From: Gardnerella piotii
GTDB lineage: Bacteria > Actinomycetota > Actinomycetes > Actinomycetales > Bifidobacteriaceae
NCBI RefSeq assembly: GCF_003397585.1
Contig: NZ_QJUV01000001.1
Span: forward strand, 930,001 to 994,000
DNA: 64,000 nucleotides
Direction of reading: 5' to 3'
Below, piece after piece: positions 9,495 through 18,876 of this stretch (its first letter is position 1; each line of letters begins with the position of its first letter). Under the pieces are notes generated by a model. The model saw nothing but the letters and a program-made list of their open reading frames with translations, had not been told where the DNA came from and searched no databases. The position numbers were made by a program, and so were the translations under genes.

Positions 9495-9831
9495 GTTTAT
9501 TTATGAGATTTATGTTCTGCGATTAACTTGCGATTAATCACAACAAACTTCTCAATCATTCTCTTTCAGCACAATCGTTCAGCACAAGTTCTATAAGTTT
9601 ATCCGTATAATCAGCCTTTGCTAGATTTTGTACTTTTATCTCCCCAAGCTATTGTTTCATCCATTTTGCCACCCAATACATTTTTTAATAGAATATCAAT
9701 CATTGCAAGGCATACAACACAAGGCATACAAGAATAAAGAACTTATAAACTATTGCATAAATAAAAGCTAAGATGATAGACTATTGGTTCGTATTGTAGT
9801 TGGGCACATCTATATGGAGAGAAGTCAATCA

Positions 9832-12397
9832 ATGAAACACGGGCATACTATTTTCTTCTTGAAACGAAAATTTCTAACCTCTTTCCTAATTTTTGCCTTG
9901 GGGGGGGGGGTTGTTCGCATCGTCATTAACTGCATTTTCCAAAGCATCGTTTGCAAACACCAATAGCAATATTCAAAATAATCAAGACACTCAAGACATT
10001 CCTGGGCCATTCTACGGTGGATTAAACGTTAATAGCCCATTGTTAGAAGTTGGAAAATATGCTTCTCTAAACATCACTGTAACAAACGCGTCGGGAGCTA
10101 TCGTAGACGCAAACAGCAGCAACGCTACTAATTATTCAGGCACTCTTACGCTAGACATTCCATTCAATGAGGTTCTTAAAGCAACTAAGGATCAAATGAA
10201 ATCTTGCGAAAATGAAAAAGCTAAGCTTGATTTTAGCTACTCACTATCTTTGCCTGAACCTATTGAATGGCAAGAAGATGCACACATTGAGAATCAATCT
10301 TCACTCGTTAAATCAGCGAGCGCAAAAATCTCTCCTCGTCATAAAAACACAATCACGCTTATTGCTGATTTATACGAAAACACGTGGGAAAATTTATCTA
10401 ATTCTAACGATTCCAAAACTGTAAAGCTAACTGCTCATTTTTCGTTTAAAAAAAGCTCACTTGACCAAGTTCAAAATAAAAACATTACTGGTACAGGCAT
10501 TTTAAATCTGTACAAAAAAGATGGTGTAAAGTGGGTGCCTGGATTTGGATTTACCTATATTACTAATGAGCTGAACATTCCACTTCTTGGCGGTGAGCCT
10601 ACAATAAGTAATCCTCTTGATACAACAAAACAAGACTATAATCAGCTTATTTACAGCAAGGGTTTAACAGACAAGAATAAAAACACGGGCATTACATCAA
10701 TCGGAAAATTCTATTTTTCTGGAACTGCGCAAAAAGTTACGTATGAAGATTACAGCTCTCCTCTTATAACCAGAGACGGTCTTGAAATAAACTCTACAAT
10801 TAGCAGCCAACCATTCAAATCCTCTTTAGAAAACGTTGAAGAATGGCTAAAAACAAAGATTAACGACGTTTCAAGAGTGTACGTATCTGATTTAAACGTA
10901 TCAATTAAACTCACCTTTACGTTGCCTAAAGAAATATCGTTATCGCCTAGTAGAGAACTTCCTGATAAACCATCAGAACACTACCCAAAGAAATATGGCG
11001 GAGTGAGAAACGACCCAACATCGCTTTTAGGTAATTTTGGTGATTTTGCGCTCAAAGATGTAAAAGAAGATGGTAATACTATTACAGCAACCGCGTACCT
11101 AAAAGACTGGTACAAAGGCAATCAGCTGATGAAGCCTTACGCCTACTCGTATGATGAGATTAAACGTAGGATTAATGCTTTAGTTGATGAGATAAAAATT
11201 AAGTTTATTCCTGTATGGTTTAACACAGATGCACAAGCTGGAAGAACCTATGAAATTGAAGGCTCAGCAAAAGGCGAACTATCTGGAAAAATCAATTACG
11301 TATATAGAAAACTTGGAGCATACGACTCGAACAAGCTTATACCTTTTAACGTTAAATTTGGCAAAGAAAACGTAGAAATGCCTGTAGAAGCTCCGTACAA
11401 GATTCATTTTAAGTTTGAAAGTGGTACCACTAACCAAACGTTGCCTGAGTATATTGGTAAGCAATATGCCTTAAAGTCGATTGATGTTTATAAAGGAAAG
11501 TCAATCACTATCGATAACTCTACTTTGCGCAAAACAACTGATGAGATGTTTGAACCTGATCCAGAAGTAGTTGGCGATGGCACTAAGAAGACTGGTACGT
11601 GGGTTTTTGACGAAATGGCTGGGTGGAAGATTGATGGACAAGGCGAGCCTGTTACGACTATTGAAAATGTAAATAGAAACACTACTTTAGTCGGAACGTG
11701 GAAGTTTATTCCTGTAGAAGATTCTGCGCATAGAAAAGTAACATTTAAAAACGGAGAAAAAACTATTGCGATTGTTGAAGTAGAAGCTGGAAAGAATATT
11801 GTAAACGATTCTTTAGAGGATCAGTCTATGCCAGCAAATCCTACTAAAGTTGGTTACACGTTTAAGGAGTGGAATACAAAAGCAGACGGAAAAGGCGCTA
11901 GATTCTTAAGCACAACAAATGTGATAGACGATATTACAGTGCATGCAGTTTACACTAAGGATTCCAATCCGCAAGATACGCATGATCCAGATAATCCCAA
12001 AAATCCAGAGGATTCAGAAGATCCGCAGGATACGCAAGATCCGCAAGATCCACAGGATCCAAATAACAACTCTGAAAGCGGCTCAATTCTCGACTTAGAT
12101 AATGGCTCAGAAGATGGAAGCAATAGCCACGAAAACGCTAGCGATAAGTCGAATGTTAATAATCAAAATATGCGTAACAATAAATTAAAATCGCTAGAAT
12201 CAACTAATTCAAATCAAACTAACGATTCTGCAAATTCAAATAAAAGAAGCGTTGTAGATAAACTTGGCACTGCCATGCAAAACACACTGCCAAGAACGGG
12301 CGTAGACAATTCTCTCGCAGTTGCAATAACGTCTATAATTACAACAATTGCGCTAACAACGCTATTAACGTCGCTTATTGCAAAAAGCAAAAAATAA
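9832..12397 (+). CDS. LPXTG surface adhesin with SHIRT-like and InlB-type repeats, frame broken at a G11 tract
   Basis: The natural start is ATG 9832, which begins a signal peptide (MKHGHTIFFLKRKFLTSFLI). The frame then meets 11 G at 9900-9910 and as sequenced runs into TAG at 9964-9966. The rest of the gene is open one frame over. With 10 or 13 G the two join into about 854 residues, with signal peptide end KASFA before NTN. The long N-terminal part is unrecognised. Later come a SHIRT-like module (starting YKIHFKFESGTTNQTLPEYI, ending TLVGTWKF), an InlB/Listeria-Bacteroides-type repeat (VTFKNGEKTIAIVEVEAGKN to DDITVHAVYTK), an Asp-Pro-Gln-rich stalk and a sortase signal LPRTG with hydrophobic helix and KSKK tail. 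It is probably a stalked wall-anchored adhesin in the OFF phase; a homopolymer sequencing error is the alternative. Confidence 0.85.
9900..9910 (+). repeat. G11 homopolymer, probable phase-variation tract
   Basis: Eleven consecutive G within the signal-peptide region of the adhesin. Gain or loss of G switches the downstream frame: 10 or 13 G restores translation, and 11 G is off. No other homopolymer this long was seen in the window. Confidence 0.85.
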
Positions 12398-12435
12398 TCT
12401 ATAAGCATAGCGCACGAAATAAAACACATAAAAAT

Positions 12436-12473
12436 TGAGGCGAGCACGTTGCATTACCAAAGTGCCCGCCTCG
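12436..12473. repeat. 38-nt conserved hairpin element, copy 2
   Basis: Located 38 bp after the adhesin stop codon and followed by GTTTTAT, as in an intrinsic terminator. Outer arms are TGAGGCG/CGCCTCG, so one pair has changed from A-T to G-C on both sides compared with copy 1, while both internal mismatch positions and the TTG/CAA inner stem are kept. Confidence 0.85.
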
Positions 12474-12592
12474 TTTTATAGAATTTATGCTCTGCGATTA
12501 GCACAAACGCTTAACCAAACAACTAGCGCACAAAGACACATAAAAACAGAAACTTGCTTATGCTTCACAAAAAGATTTTAACCCAGACGTCT

Positions 12593-12660
12593 AAAAGTTT
12601 TTGACGCAGAATTCAAAAAGTTACCAAAATACAAAAGTTTTTGACGAAAGATTCAAAAAC
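12593..12660. repeat. Pair of 28-nt direct repeats
   Basis: Two near-copies beginning AAAAGTTTTTGACG and ending ATTCAAAAA, 40 bp apart, with three differences. The second copy runs into an inverted repeat TTCAAA/TTTGAA (12652-12666). Possibly protein-binding sites. Confidence 0.6.
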
Positions 12661-12813
12661 TTTGAATTTTTACAAATTTTGACACTATAACTCTTACGAC
12701 GGCATTAAGGCGATTAACCTTACGGACTTGCTACTTAAATAAGCGCACACATTGCAAGAAAGCGTATCTTGTAACAAGAGCAGCAGGCAGTAAATGTAAT
12801 ACAATCGTAATAT

Positions 12814-12860
12814 ATTGTAAAACGTTTATAGCATATTGTAAAACAGTGCAATACATTGTA
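12814..12860. promoter_or_regulatory. Iterated ATTGTA motifs upstream of relB
   Basis: ATTGTA at 12814, 12835 and 12855, spaced 21 and 20 bp (two helical turns), the first two in the longer context ATATTGTAAAAC; an inverted TACAAT lies at about 12800. Same-face spacing suggests cooperative binding, for example by the antitoxin encoded 170 bp downstream. Inference only. Confidence 0.4.
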
Positions 12861-13028
12861 GAATGTAATAAAAGTTGATAGCTGAATATCAAAAACTAGA
12901 AAAACTAGCGAAACTAGCGAAACTAGAAAAGCTAGAAAAACAAATCAAAAACAAACAAAATTAACGAGTCAAAAAACTAACGCACTTATAGAAGCAAAAA
13001 TTATAAGTATAAAATCAAGGAGCATATT

Positions 13029-13349
13029 ATGGCAATCAGCGCAACCGCAACAGCAACACCAGCAAAGTCCTCAGCAAAAACCGCAAGCATTAACGTGCGA
13101 GTTACAAAAGAAGTTAAAGCACAAGCAGAAGAACTATTCGCCAGCTTCGGCATAACTCTAAGCGATGCAATCAACATGTTCTTACACAAATCGCTTATGG
13201 TAGAAGGGCTCCCATTCGACTTAAAACAGCCAAAATACAATAAAGAAACAATCGCCGCGTTTAAGGAATATGACTACATGAAAGCGCATCCAGAAGAGTA
13301 CAAGCGCTACGACAATGTTACCGAAGCATTGGAGGACGCACTAAAATGA
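13029..13349 (+). CDS. RelB/DinJ-family antitoxin
   Basis: This 106-residue protein has a ribbon-helix-helix region typical of RelB/DinJ antitoxins: ASINVRVTKEVKAQAEELFA followed by FGITLSDAINMFLHKSL. Such antitoxins bind DNA as dimers, repress their own operon and neutralise the partner toxin with a C-terminal tail. The first 20 residues (Ala/Thr/Ser-rich) are a low-complexity extension. Start ATG 13029 has AAGGAG eight bases upstream. Its stop overlaps the toxin start (ATGA), the usual coupling of toxin-antitoxin pairs. The region upstream carries repeated motifs that could be its operators. Confidence 0.88.
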   Translation: MAISATATATPAKSSAKTASINVRVTKEVKAQAEELFASFGITLSDAINMFLHKSLMVEGLPFDLKQPKYNKETIAAFKEYDYMKAHPEEYKRYDNVTEALEDALK

Positions 13350-13627
13350 GCCTAAAAGTCGTATTATTAAATTCATTCAAAAGAGATCTTAAAAGAATCA
13401 AAAAACGAGGATACGATATAAGACTCTTAGATAGTGTAGTGCGAATGATTGCATCGCAAGAAAAGCTTGCTGAAAGATACTGCGACCACGCACTTACAGG
13501 AAACTATTTAGGATTTCGATAATGCCATATAAAGCCAGACTGGCTGCTTATATATCGCATAGATAACGATGACGTAGTGCTTGTACTTTCTCGAACAGGA
13601 ACACACTCAGACGTATTTAACGAATAG
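13346..13627 (+). pseudogene. YafQ-type mRNA interferase with a premature TAA
   Basis: Read straight through, the frame encodes a 93-residue YafQ/RelE-superfamily toxin: SFKRDLKRIKKRGYDI, HALTGNYLGFR, then CHIKPDWLLIYRIDNDD and SRTGTHSDVF. YafQ enzymes cut mRNA on the ribosome, and the conserved C-terminal His in RTGTHSD is catalytic. An in-frame TAA at 13520-13522 replaces the codon expected between GFR and CHIKPDW (usually Asp or Glu), so translation stops after 58 residues and the catalytic end is lost. One base change from GAA would explain it. There is no frameshift and the rest is intact, so inactivation looks recent; a sequencing error is possible. It overlaps the antitoxin stop by four bases. 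Confidence 0.85.
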
Positions 13628-13662
13628 ATTTTTAAGAAATAGCAAATCGAAATAAAAACAAA

Positions 13663-13700
13663 TAAGGCGAGCACATTGCGTTACCAAAGTGCCCGCCTTA
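13663..13700. repeat. 38-nt conserved hairpin element, copy 3
   Basis: Same sequence as copy 1 across all 38 nt, located 35 bp after the toxin reading frame. A-rich sequence precedes it and T-rich sequence follows, so it could terminate transcription from both the toxin-antitoxin operon and the convergent gene at 13758. Confidence 0.85.
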
Positions 13701-13757
13701 ATTTATTAAAAACAGTTTTATTTATTTATAAACACACCTAAATCGACATAAATACAC

Positions 13758-14213
13758 TTAAATCGCAGTGCCGTGCTCGTCTAGGCGCGGATTTTGCTTA
13801 GCGTTACTAAAACTAAAGAACAGCCCAAACACGCCCAAAGCAAACAACACAGCAATCGTTACAACAAGCACCATTGGTTGGCTCGGCAGCCACATAATCA
13901 CCAAGAACGCAAACGCAGAAAGCAAAAGCACAGCCCAAGAGCACACGCCAATAACCTTGCGAACAGCATTCCACGTATCGTCTCCAGCCTGCGCGCGCTT
14001 AATATTGCGTTCCATCTTGTTCTGGCTTTGCGTAACGCTAGAAGATGGCTTCCATCCATCAACGCCATTTTCTTGAAGTCTTCTTGAATGTTCTTGCAAA
14101 TTGTACTCGTCAATCATTCCACCGCGACCGCGACCATTCGTCTGATCGTATTGAGATGGGATTCCCCTACGACTCTGCCTGGCTTTTGCTCTACGCTCCT
14201 TGCGGTTTGCCAT
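13758..14213 (-). CDS. Small membrane protein of unknown function
   Basis: Not recognised by function. The 151-residue product starts with a basic stretch (ANRKERRAKARQSRRGIPSQ), continues with a polar region containing YNLQEHSRRLQENG, and ends with two hydrophobic helices (roughly residues 95-115 and 120-140). It is probably an inner-membrane protein with a cytosolic basic N-terminus. ATG 14213 is chosen because AAGGAA precedes it; the frame is open to 14243. It follows hemW by 45 bp on the same strand and may be the last gene of a lepA-hemW unit. Confidence 0.7.
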   Translation of the reverse strand: MANRKERRAKARQSRRGIPSQYDQTNGRGRGGMIDEYNLQEHSRRLQENGVDGWKPSSSVTQSQNKMERNIKRAQAGDDTWNAVRKVIGVCSWAVLLLSAFAFLVIMWLPSQPMVLVVTIAVLFALGVFGLFFSFSNAKQNPRLDEHGTAI

Positions 14214-14258
14214 GACTGATTCCTTTCTGCATTGAATTTTCACACAATACGAATCATT

Positions 14259-15581
14259 TTAGCGCATAACTAAGCCATTTTGGCACGCGTCAACAATTTT
14301 TTCGATTAATAAATCGTTTAATAAACGCCCTTTTTGAGTGGCAATAATATGATTTTCGCGCAACACTGCCAAATCTTCTTTACACACTTCGATTAGCACT
14401 TTTTGCAAATACGAATCGTCAAATTCGCAATTGGCTTTACGCATCTTTGCGCACAATTCATCAACATTAAGTCCTTCCCTAATGCGCAACCCAAGCATTA
14501 CCTCTTCTATTAACGCATCTTCACTATTTATGCACTCGTAGTTTTGCCAAGGCACGTTTCCTGCATTAATCGCCTGCGCCCAGCGTTTTGGATGCAAAAT
14601 ATCCCAAGATCTAAGATTGTAAAACTTGCTTGAATCCGCCAAAACAGCACAATCATCCATGCTTTGCTTGCTAAGACCGCTCGCCGAATTGTAATGCGAA
14701 TGCGCTCCAGGGCCAATCCCAGCCCAATCAATGTTCTTCCAATATCCAAGGTTGTGACGAGACTCAAAACCAGGGCGCGCCCAATTAGAAATCTCATACC
14801 ACTCTAGGCCAGCAGAACTAAAAAGACTATCTGCCAACTCGTATTTTGCTGCTTCATCATCGTCATCTGGCGCTTGAATTATGCCAGCAGCAATTTGGCG
14901 ACCCATTTTTGTGCGCGGCTCTACTGTTAGCGCATACGCGGAAACGTGGTTAACACCCAAGCTCAAAGCCATTTCTACAGACTTTCGCCAATCATCTATG
15001 CTCTCCCCTGGCGCGCCATAAATTAAATCAACACTCGAACGCAAGCCACAAGCGTTCGCCGCTTTAATTCCGCGCGCTACGTTTTCTGGCGTATGCGTGC
15101 GGTCAAGCGTTTTTAGCACGTGCGGCACAGCCGATTGCATTCCAAAAGATATTCGCGTAAATCCGCCTTTTGCAAGCGTTTCAATATAAGACTCGTCTGC
15201 TGTATCTGGGTTTGCTTCCGTAATGACTTCCGCACCAGGCATAATGCCCCATAATTCGCTGATTTCTTGCAAAATTCGCACTAAATCTTGCGCTTTAAGA
15301 ACAGTTGGTGTGCCGCCGCCAAAGAAAACAGATTGCGCTTTAGGCTCGAAAATACCGTGAAATTCTTGCCACTTTTTTACAAGACGCATCTCGCGAATCG
15401 CAACATCCGCATACCCACTTCGGCTTGCGCCTTCTCCCAAATCTCTAGCTGTATACGTGTTAAAATCGCAGTAACCGCATCTACGCAAGCAAAATGGCAC
15501 ATGCACATACACTTCAAAAGGCATGATTGAACGCGAATCTTCACTAGTATTGTTCGATTCAAAATTCAATATAAGCCTCAT
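14259..15581 (-). CDS. hemW: HemW-like radical SAM protein
   Basis: The 440-residue protein has the radical-SAM cluster motif in [17 protein letters not shown] (Cys-x3-Cys-x2-Cys), then [34 protein letters not shown] and the C-terminal HemN-like domain with GLRIREGL. This extended motif and the lack of an N-terminal region typical of HemN point to HemW, a haem chaperone, rather than an oxygen-independent coproporphyrinogen oxidase, although family members are often annotated as the latter. The ATG at 15581 overlaps the lepA stop (ATGA), implying coupling. An internal ATG at 15524 ([12 protein letters not shown]) is an alternative start closer to the usual N-terminus. Confidence 0.9.
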   Translation of the reverse strand: MRLILNFESNNTSEDSRSIMPFEVYVHVPFCLRRCGYCDFNTYTARDLGEGASRSGYADVAIREMRLVKKWQEFHGIFEPKAQSVFFGGGTPTVLKAQDLVRILQEISELWGIMPGAEVITEANPDTADESYIETLAKGGFTRISFGMQSAVPHVLKTLDRTHTPENVARGIKAANACGLRSSVDLIYGAPGESIDDWRKSVEMALSLGVNHVSAYALTVEPRTKMGRQIAAGIIQAPDDDDEAAKYELADSLFSSAGLEWYEISNWARPGFESRHNLGYWKNIDWAGIGPGAHSHYNSASGLSKQSMDDCAVLADSSKFYNLRSWDILHPKRWAQAINAGNVPWQNYECINSEDALIEEVMLGLRIREGLNVDELCAKMRKANCEFDDSYLQKVLIEVCKEDLAVLRENHIIATQKGRLLNDLLIEKIVDACQNGLVMR

Positions 15582-17458
15582 CCTTCGGATTTTTGCGCAG
15601 CGCGAATTTTATCTTTAGTGTCTCTATCGTTTGCGCTATCGTCTGTAGCCAAAGCTGCAACAAACGCTTCTTGCGGAACCTCAACGTGCCCAAGCATCTT
15701 CATGCGCTTCTTACCAGCCTTCTGCTTTTCTAGAAGCTTGCGCTTACGCGTAATATCGCCACCGTAGCACTTAGCGAGCACGTCTTTTCTAAGCGCACTA
15801 ATCGTTTCGCGCGCAATAATACGCGAGCCAATCGCAGCTTGAATTGGAATCTCAAACTGTTGACGAGGAATAAGTCCGCGAAGCTTCTTAGTCATCATAA
15901 CGCCGTAAGAATAAGCCTTATCTCGGTGAACAATCGCACTAAAAGCGTCGACCTTATCTCCTTGAATAAGAATATCTACCTTAACAAGATCTGAAGCTTG
16001 CTCGCCATCTTCGTGGTAGTCAAGAGAAGCGTAGCCCTTTGTGCGGCTTTTAAGCTGATCGAAGAAGTCAAAAACGATTTCCGCAAGAGGAATCCTGTAG
16101 TGCATTTCCACGCGGTCGGCACTAATGTATTCCATTGTGCCCATTTCTCCGCGATGATCTTGGCACAAGTCCATAATCGCACCAATAAAATCTTTTGGAG
16201 CAATAATGTCGGCAGCAACCATTGGCTCAATAATGCGCTTGATTTTGCCTTCTGGGAACTCGCTAGGATTAGTTACATGATGCTCGGTACCGTCTTCGCT
16301 TGTAACGTCGTAAGTTACGTTTGGAGCAGTTGAAATAAGATCCAAGCCAAACTCGCGGCTTAAACGCTCGGAAACAATCTCCATGTGCAAAAGACCTAAG
16401 AATCCGCAACGGAAACCAAAGCCCAACGCAACAGACGTTTCTGGCTCGTAAATAAGAGCAGCATCGTTAAGTTTTAGCTTATCTAGCGCGTCTCTAAGCT
16501 CTGGGAATTGCGCGTTATCGATTGGGAACAAACCTGCGTAAACCATAGGCTTAGGGTCTCTGTAGCCCTCCAACGGCTTAGCCGCAGGGTGCGCAGCACT
16601 AGTAATTGTGTCGCCAACTTTAGATTGGCTAACGTCTTTTGCGCCTGTAATTACGTAGCCGACTTCTCCCGCTCCAAGCGCCTTTGTTGGAGTCATATCT
16701 GGGCTAATAACACCGATTTCAATAGGATCGTGCGTCATGCCAATGCCCATCATGTGAAGCTTTTCACGCGATTTAAGCTCGCCATCAACCATACGAATAT
16801 ATGTTACGATTCCGCGATACGAATCGTAGACGGAGTCAAAAATAAGCGCGCGAGCAGCTCCATTAGGATTTCCACTAGGAGATGGCACTTCCAGTACGAT
16901 TTGGTCGAGAAGATCTTTTACTCCTTCGCCAGTTTTGCCAGAAACACGCAAAACTTCATTAGGCTTGCATCCAATTAAACCAGCTATTTCTTCTGCATGC
17001 TTGTCTGGCTCCGCACTAGGTAAATCGATTTTGTTTAATACAGGAATAATCGTTAAATCGTGTTCGATTGCCATATAAAGGTTAGAAAGCGTCTGCGCTT
17101 CAATACCTTGAGTTGCATCCACAAGCAAAACCGCACCTTCGCATGCTGCAAGCGCACGCGAAACTTCGTAAGTAAAATCAACGTGACCAGGAGTATCAAT
17201 CATTCCAAGCGAATACTCTTTACCGTCAAAAACCCAAGGAACTCGAACAGCTTGCGATTTAATAGTGATTCCGCGCTCTTGCTCAATATCCATGCGATCC
17301 AAGAAACGGTCTCGCATCTCGCGCTCTGGCACAATTCCCGAAAGCTGCAAAATGCGATCTGCTACAGTAGACTTGCCGTGATCTATATGCGCAATAATGC
17401 AGAAGTTGCGTATCAGCGATTGATCCGTAAATCCTGGCTGGTTATGCGGTGTAATCAA
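15578..17458 (-). CDS. lepA: Elongation factor 4 (back-translocase GTPase)
   Basis: LepA is a ribosome-associated translational GTPase. The 626-residue protein carries G1 [10 protein letters not shown]3 DTPGH, G4 NKID, an EF-G-like domain II, and the LepA-specific C-terminal domain with [16 protein letters not shown] and [10 protein letters not shown]. Length and domain order are normal apart from a short charged tail after the conserved end. It is divergent from rpsT, with about 180 bp between them, a common actinobacterial arrangement, and is followed by the overlapping hemW. Confidence 0.96.
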   Translation of the reverse strand: MITPHNQPGFTDQSLIRNFCIIAHIDHGKSTVADRILQLSGIVPEREMRDRFLDRMDIEQERGITIKSQAVRVPWVFDGKEYSLGMIDTPGHVDFTYEVSRALAACEGAVLLVDATQGIEAQTLSNLYMAIEHDLTIIPVLNKIDLPSAEPDKHAEEIAGLIGCKPNEVLRVSGKTGEGVKDLLDQIVLEVPSPSGNPNGAARALIFDSVYDSYRGIVTYIRMVDGELKSREKLHMMGIGMTHDPIEIGVISPDMTPTKALGAGEVGYVITGAKDVSQSKVGDTITSAAHPAAKPLEGYRDPKPMVYAGLFPIDNAQFPELRDALDKLKLNDAALIYEPETSVALGFGFRCGFLGLLHMEIVSERLSREFGLDLISTAPNVTYDVTSEDGTEHHVTNPSEFPEGKIKRIIEPMVAADIIAPKDFIGAIMDLCQDHRGEMGTMEYISADRVEMHYRIPLAEIVFDFFDQLKSRTKGYASLDYHEDGEQASDLVKVDILIQGDKVDAFSAIVHRDKAYSYGVMMTKKLRGLIPRQQFEIPIQAAIGSRIIARETISALRKDVLAKCYGGDITRKRKLLEKQKAGKKRMKMLGHVEVPQEAFVAALATDDSANDRDTKDKIRAAQKSEG

Positions 17459-17592
17459 AGCAAATATCTCCTTTTAAGACTATACGAGCAATCAAATATG
17501 CGAAAAGTATTGCAACTAACTAATGTTAGCAACTTGACTACCCTAGAAACACTTGACTGGCCTAGAAACACTTATCCATAAACCATGCTATG

Positions 17593-17620
17593 CTTGCACA
17601 CTGTATGTCCTTAGTATAGT
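17593..17620 (+). promoter_or_regulatory. Probable sigma-70-type promoter of rpsT
   Basis: A -35-like CTTGCA (17593-17598) and -10-like TATAGT (17615-17620) with 16 bp between them, 20 bp before the rpsT start codon. Confidence 0.5.
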
Positions 17621-17640
17621 AAACGTCGTTTGGAGTAATA

Positions 17641-17901
17641 GTGGCAAACATTAAGTCGCAGAAAAAGCGCGTGCTCACCAATGAAAAGGCACACAAGCGT
17701 AACGTGGCAGTGAAGTCTGCTTTGAAGACTGCTATCCGCGCTACTCGCGAAGCCATTTCCGCTGGTGACAAGGCTGCCGCACAGGCCGCTTTTGCAGTAG
17801 CTTCTCAGAAGCTCGATAAGGCTGCAGGCCGTGGCGTGATTCACAAGAATCAGGCTGCAAACCGCAAGTCTGGTCTTGCTGTAGCAATCAACGCTCTTTA
17901 A
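17641..17901 (+). CDS. rpsT: 30S ribosomal protein S20
   Basis: This 86-residue basic protein begins with [20 protein letters not shown] and ends with [13 protein letters not shown], the conserved S20 pattern that binds 16S rRNA at the base of the 30S body. It starts at GTG 17641 with GGAG six bases upstream. It is a single-gene unit with a probable promoter just upstream and a strong hairpin terminator just downstream. Codons are more C/G-rich than in the surroundings, as expected for high expression. Confidence 0.96.
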   Translation: MANIKSQKKRVLTNEKAHKRNVAVKSALKTAIRATREAISAGDKAAAQAAFAVASQKLDKAAGRGVIHKNQAANRKSGLAVAINAL

Positions 17902-17932
17902 TAATCGCATATTGCGAATTGATTAGAGTTTG

Positions 17933-17977
17933 AAAAATCCCCGCTACCATTGATTTCATTTGGCAACGGGGATTTTT
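17933..17977. terminator. Bidirectional intrinsic terminator
   Basis: Perfect 11-bp inverted repeat AAAAATCCCCG/CGGGGATTTTT (17933-17943 and 17967-17977). It ends in T on both strands and lies between the convergent rpsT and gntR genes. Confidence 0.85.
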
Positions 17978-18008
17978 GTATTCTAAAGAAAGAAAATAGC
18001 ACAAAAAC

Positions 18009-18737
18009 TCACGAGCTAACGTGCATCTTAAACTGAATATCTCCATAATTAGGCGTATGTATACCAACGCCAAAGGCGATTATAGAGCCAAAAGAATCTT
18101 TAACAATCGACTCAACAGTAAGCGCTGGAGTTTTTGGCTCAACATGCAAAAATTCAGACATATCGTCGCATAACTGTTCAACGCGAATTAATAAATCATT
18201 TTCGTAAAGCTTTACAGCATAATCACTTTCCAAGAAATTCACTATTGATTGCTTAGAAAAATCGATATTCAAAACCTTAGGGAATCTAGATGCCGAAAGA
18301 TAAACAACAATATAACTTGATAAAACGTTATCAACGTATTTTAGTCGCTTTATGCAAATCAAATCTTCTGATTCGTCTAAACCAAGCTTATGCGCAGCCG
18401 ACTCGTCTTTAACAATGCTGTTTTGAATAACCTTGATTCGCACGTTTGTATTGTTTTCGGAATAATTTTGATAGAATCCTTGAATTTTATCTGATATAAC
18501 TTCTCGATTAGAGCTATGAACAATATTCTTTGCTCTAAAAGTTCCTTTTCCTTGGATTCTAACAAGCAAGCCTTCTAGTATCAAACTATCTACTGCATGC
18601 CTAAGTGTTATTCTACTAACGTTGTATTGTTTGCATAATTCTAATTCTGGAGGGAGCTGCTCCTGCGGCTTCATTAAATCAATGCGCTTTCTAAGATTAT
18701 CGCGCACTGCTACATATTTAGGCACACCTTCAGTCAC
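18009..18737 (-). CDS. GntR-family regulator with UTRA domain
   Basis: Residues about 5-70 form the winged helix typical of GntR proteins (QLPPELELCKQYNVSRITLR, LLVRIQGKGTFRA), and residues about 90-240 form a UTRA-type effector domain (DLICIKRLKYVDN, PALTVESIVKD). Members sense a sugar phosphate or related ligand and usually repress a neighbouring transport or catabolic operon. It lies downstream of the UlaA-type PTS permease on the same strand, 140 bp away, so that permease is the likeliest target. The start is GTG 18737 with GGAGAG upstream. Confidence 0.88.
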   Translation of the reverse strand: MTEGVPKYVAVRDNLRKRIDLMKPQEQLPPELELCKQYNVSRITLRHAVDSLILEGLLVRIQGKGTFRAKNIVHSSNREVISDKIQGFYQNYSENNTNVRIKVIQNSIVKDESAAHKLGLDESEDLICIKRLKYVDNVLSSYIVVYLSASRFPKVLNIDFSKQSIVNFLESDYAVKLYENDLLIRVEQLCDDMSEFLHVEPKTPALTVESIVKDSFGSIIAFGVGIHTPNYGDIQFKMHVSS

Positions 18738-18772
18738 AATTCACTCTCCAAACAGAATGATTAGAAAAACAA

Positions 18773-18835
18773 TTGTAAGAATTGCCTAAAATCCTACGAT
18801 CCTTAAGCCTTATGATTCTACGACAATTCTTACAA
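18773..18835. promoter_or_regulatory. Perfect 12-bp inverted repeat upstream of gntR
   Basis: TTGTAAGAATTG (18773-18784) and CAATTCTTACAA (18824-18835), 39 bp apart, in the gap between ulaA and gntR. They may be paired operator half-sites for the GntR protein, or a hairpin after ulaA. Confidence 0.4.
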
Positions 18836-18876
18836 AAATGCTTTTGAATACATATAGAACTAATAGTATCAGTTTA

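Larger units (their letters stand above)
9042..9831. other. Long intergenic region between exporter operon and adhesin
   Basis: No ordinary gene was found in these 790 bp. They separate the divergent exporter operon and surface-protein gene and are AT-rich. They contain a 17-bp tandem duplication (9131-9164), a possible -10 box TATAAT at 9300-9305, a nine-codon mini-ORF (9430-9459) and the first copy of the 38-nt hairpin (9457-9494). Confidence 0.7.
12398..13028. other. Repeat-rich intergenic region before the toxin-antitoxin pair
   Basis: No coding gene was found in 631 bp. The region holds hairpin copy 2 (12436-12473), a pair of 28-nt direct repeats (12593-12620 and 12633-12660), three ATTGTA motifs at about 21-bp spacing (12814-12860) and a run of CTAGAAA/CTAGCGAAA-like repeats (about 12894-12940). 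The promoter of the toxin-antitoxin operon must lie here. Confidence 0.7.

Noticed and set aside
9784-9966. Small 60-residue ORF upstream of the adhesin
   Set aside because: It is the out-of-frame reading of the adhesin signal peptide running through the G tract to a stop, not a separate gene.
12890-12945. Possible CRISPR-like or iteron array of CTAGAAA repeats
   Set aside because: Units are 7-9 bp with no spacers of regular length; a simple degenerate repeat, and no cas genes are present.
16508-16978. 156-codon ORF antisense to lepA
   Set aside because: A shadow of lepA with Arg/Asn/Cys-rich low-quality translation and no ribosome site.
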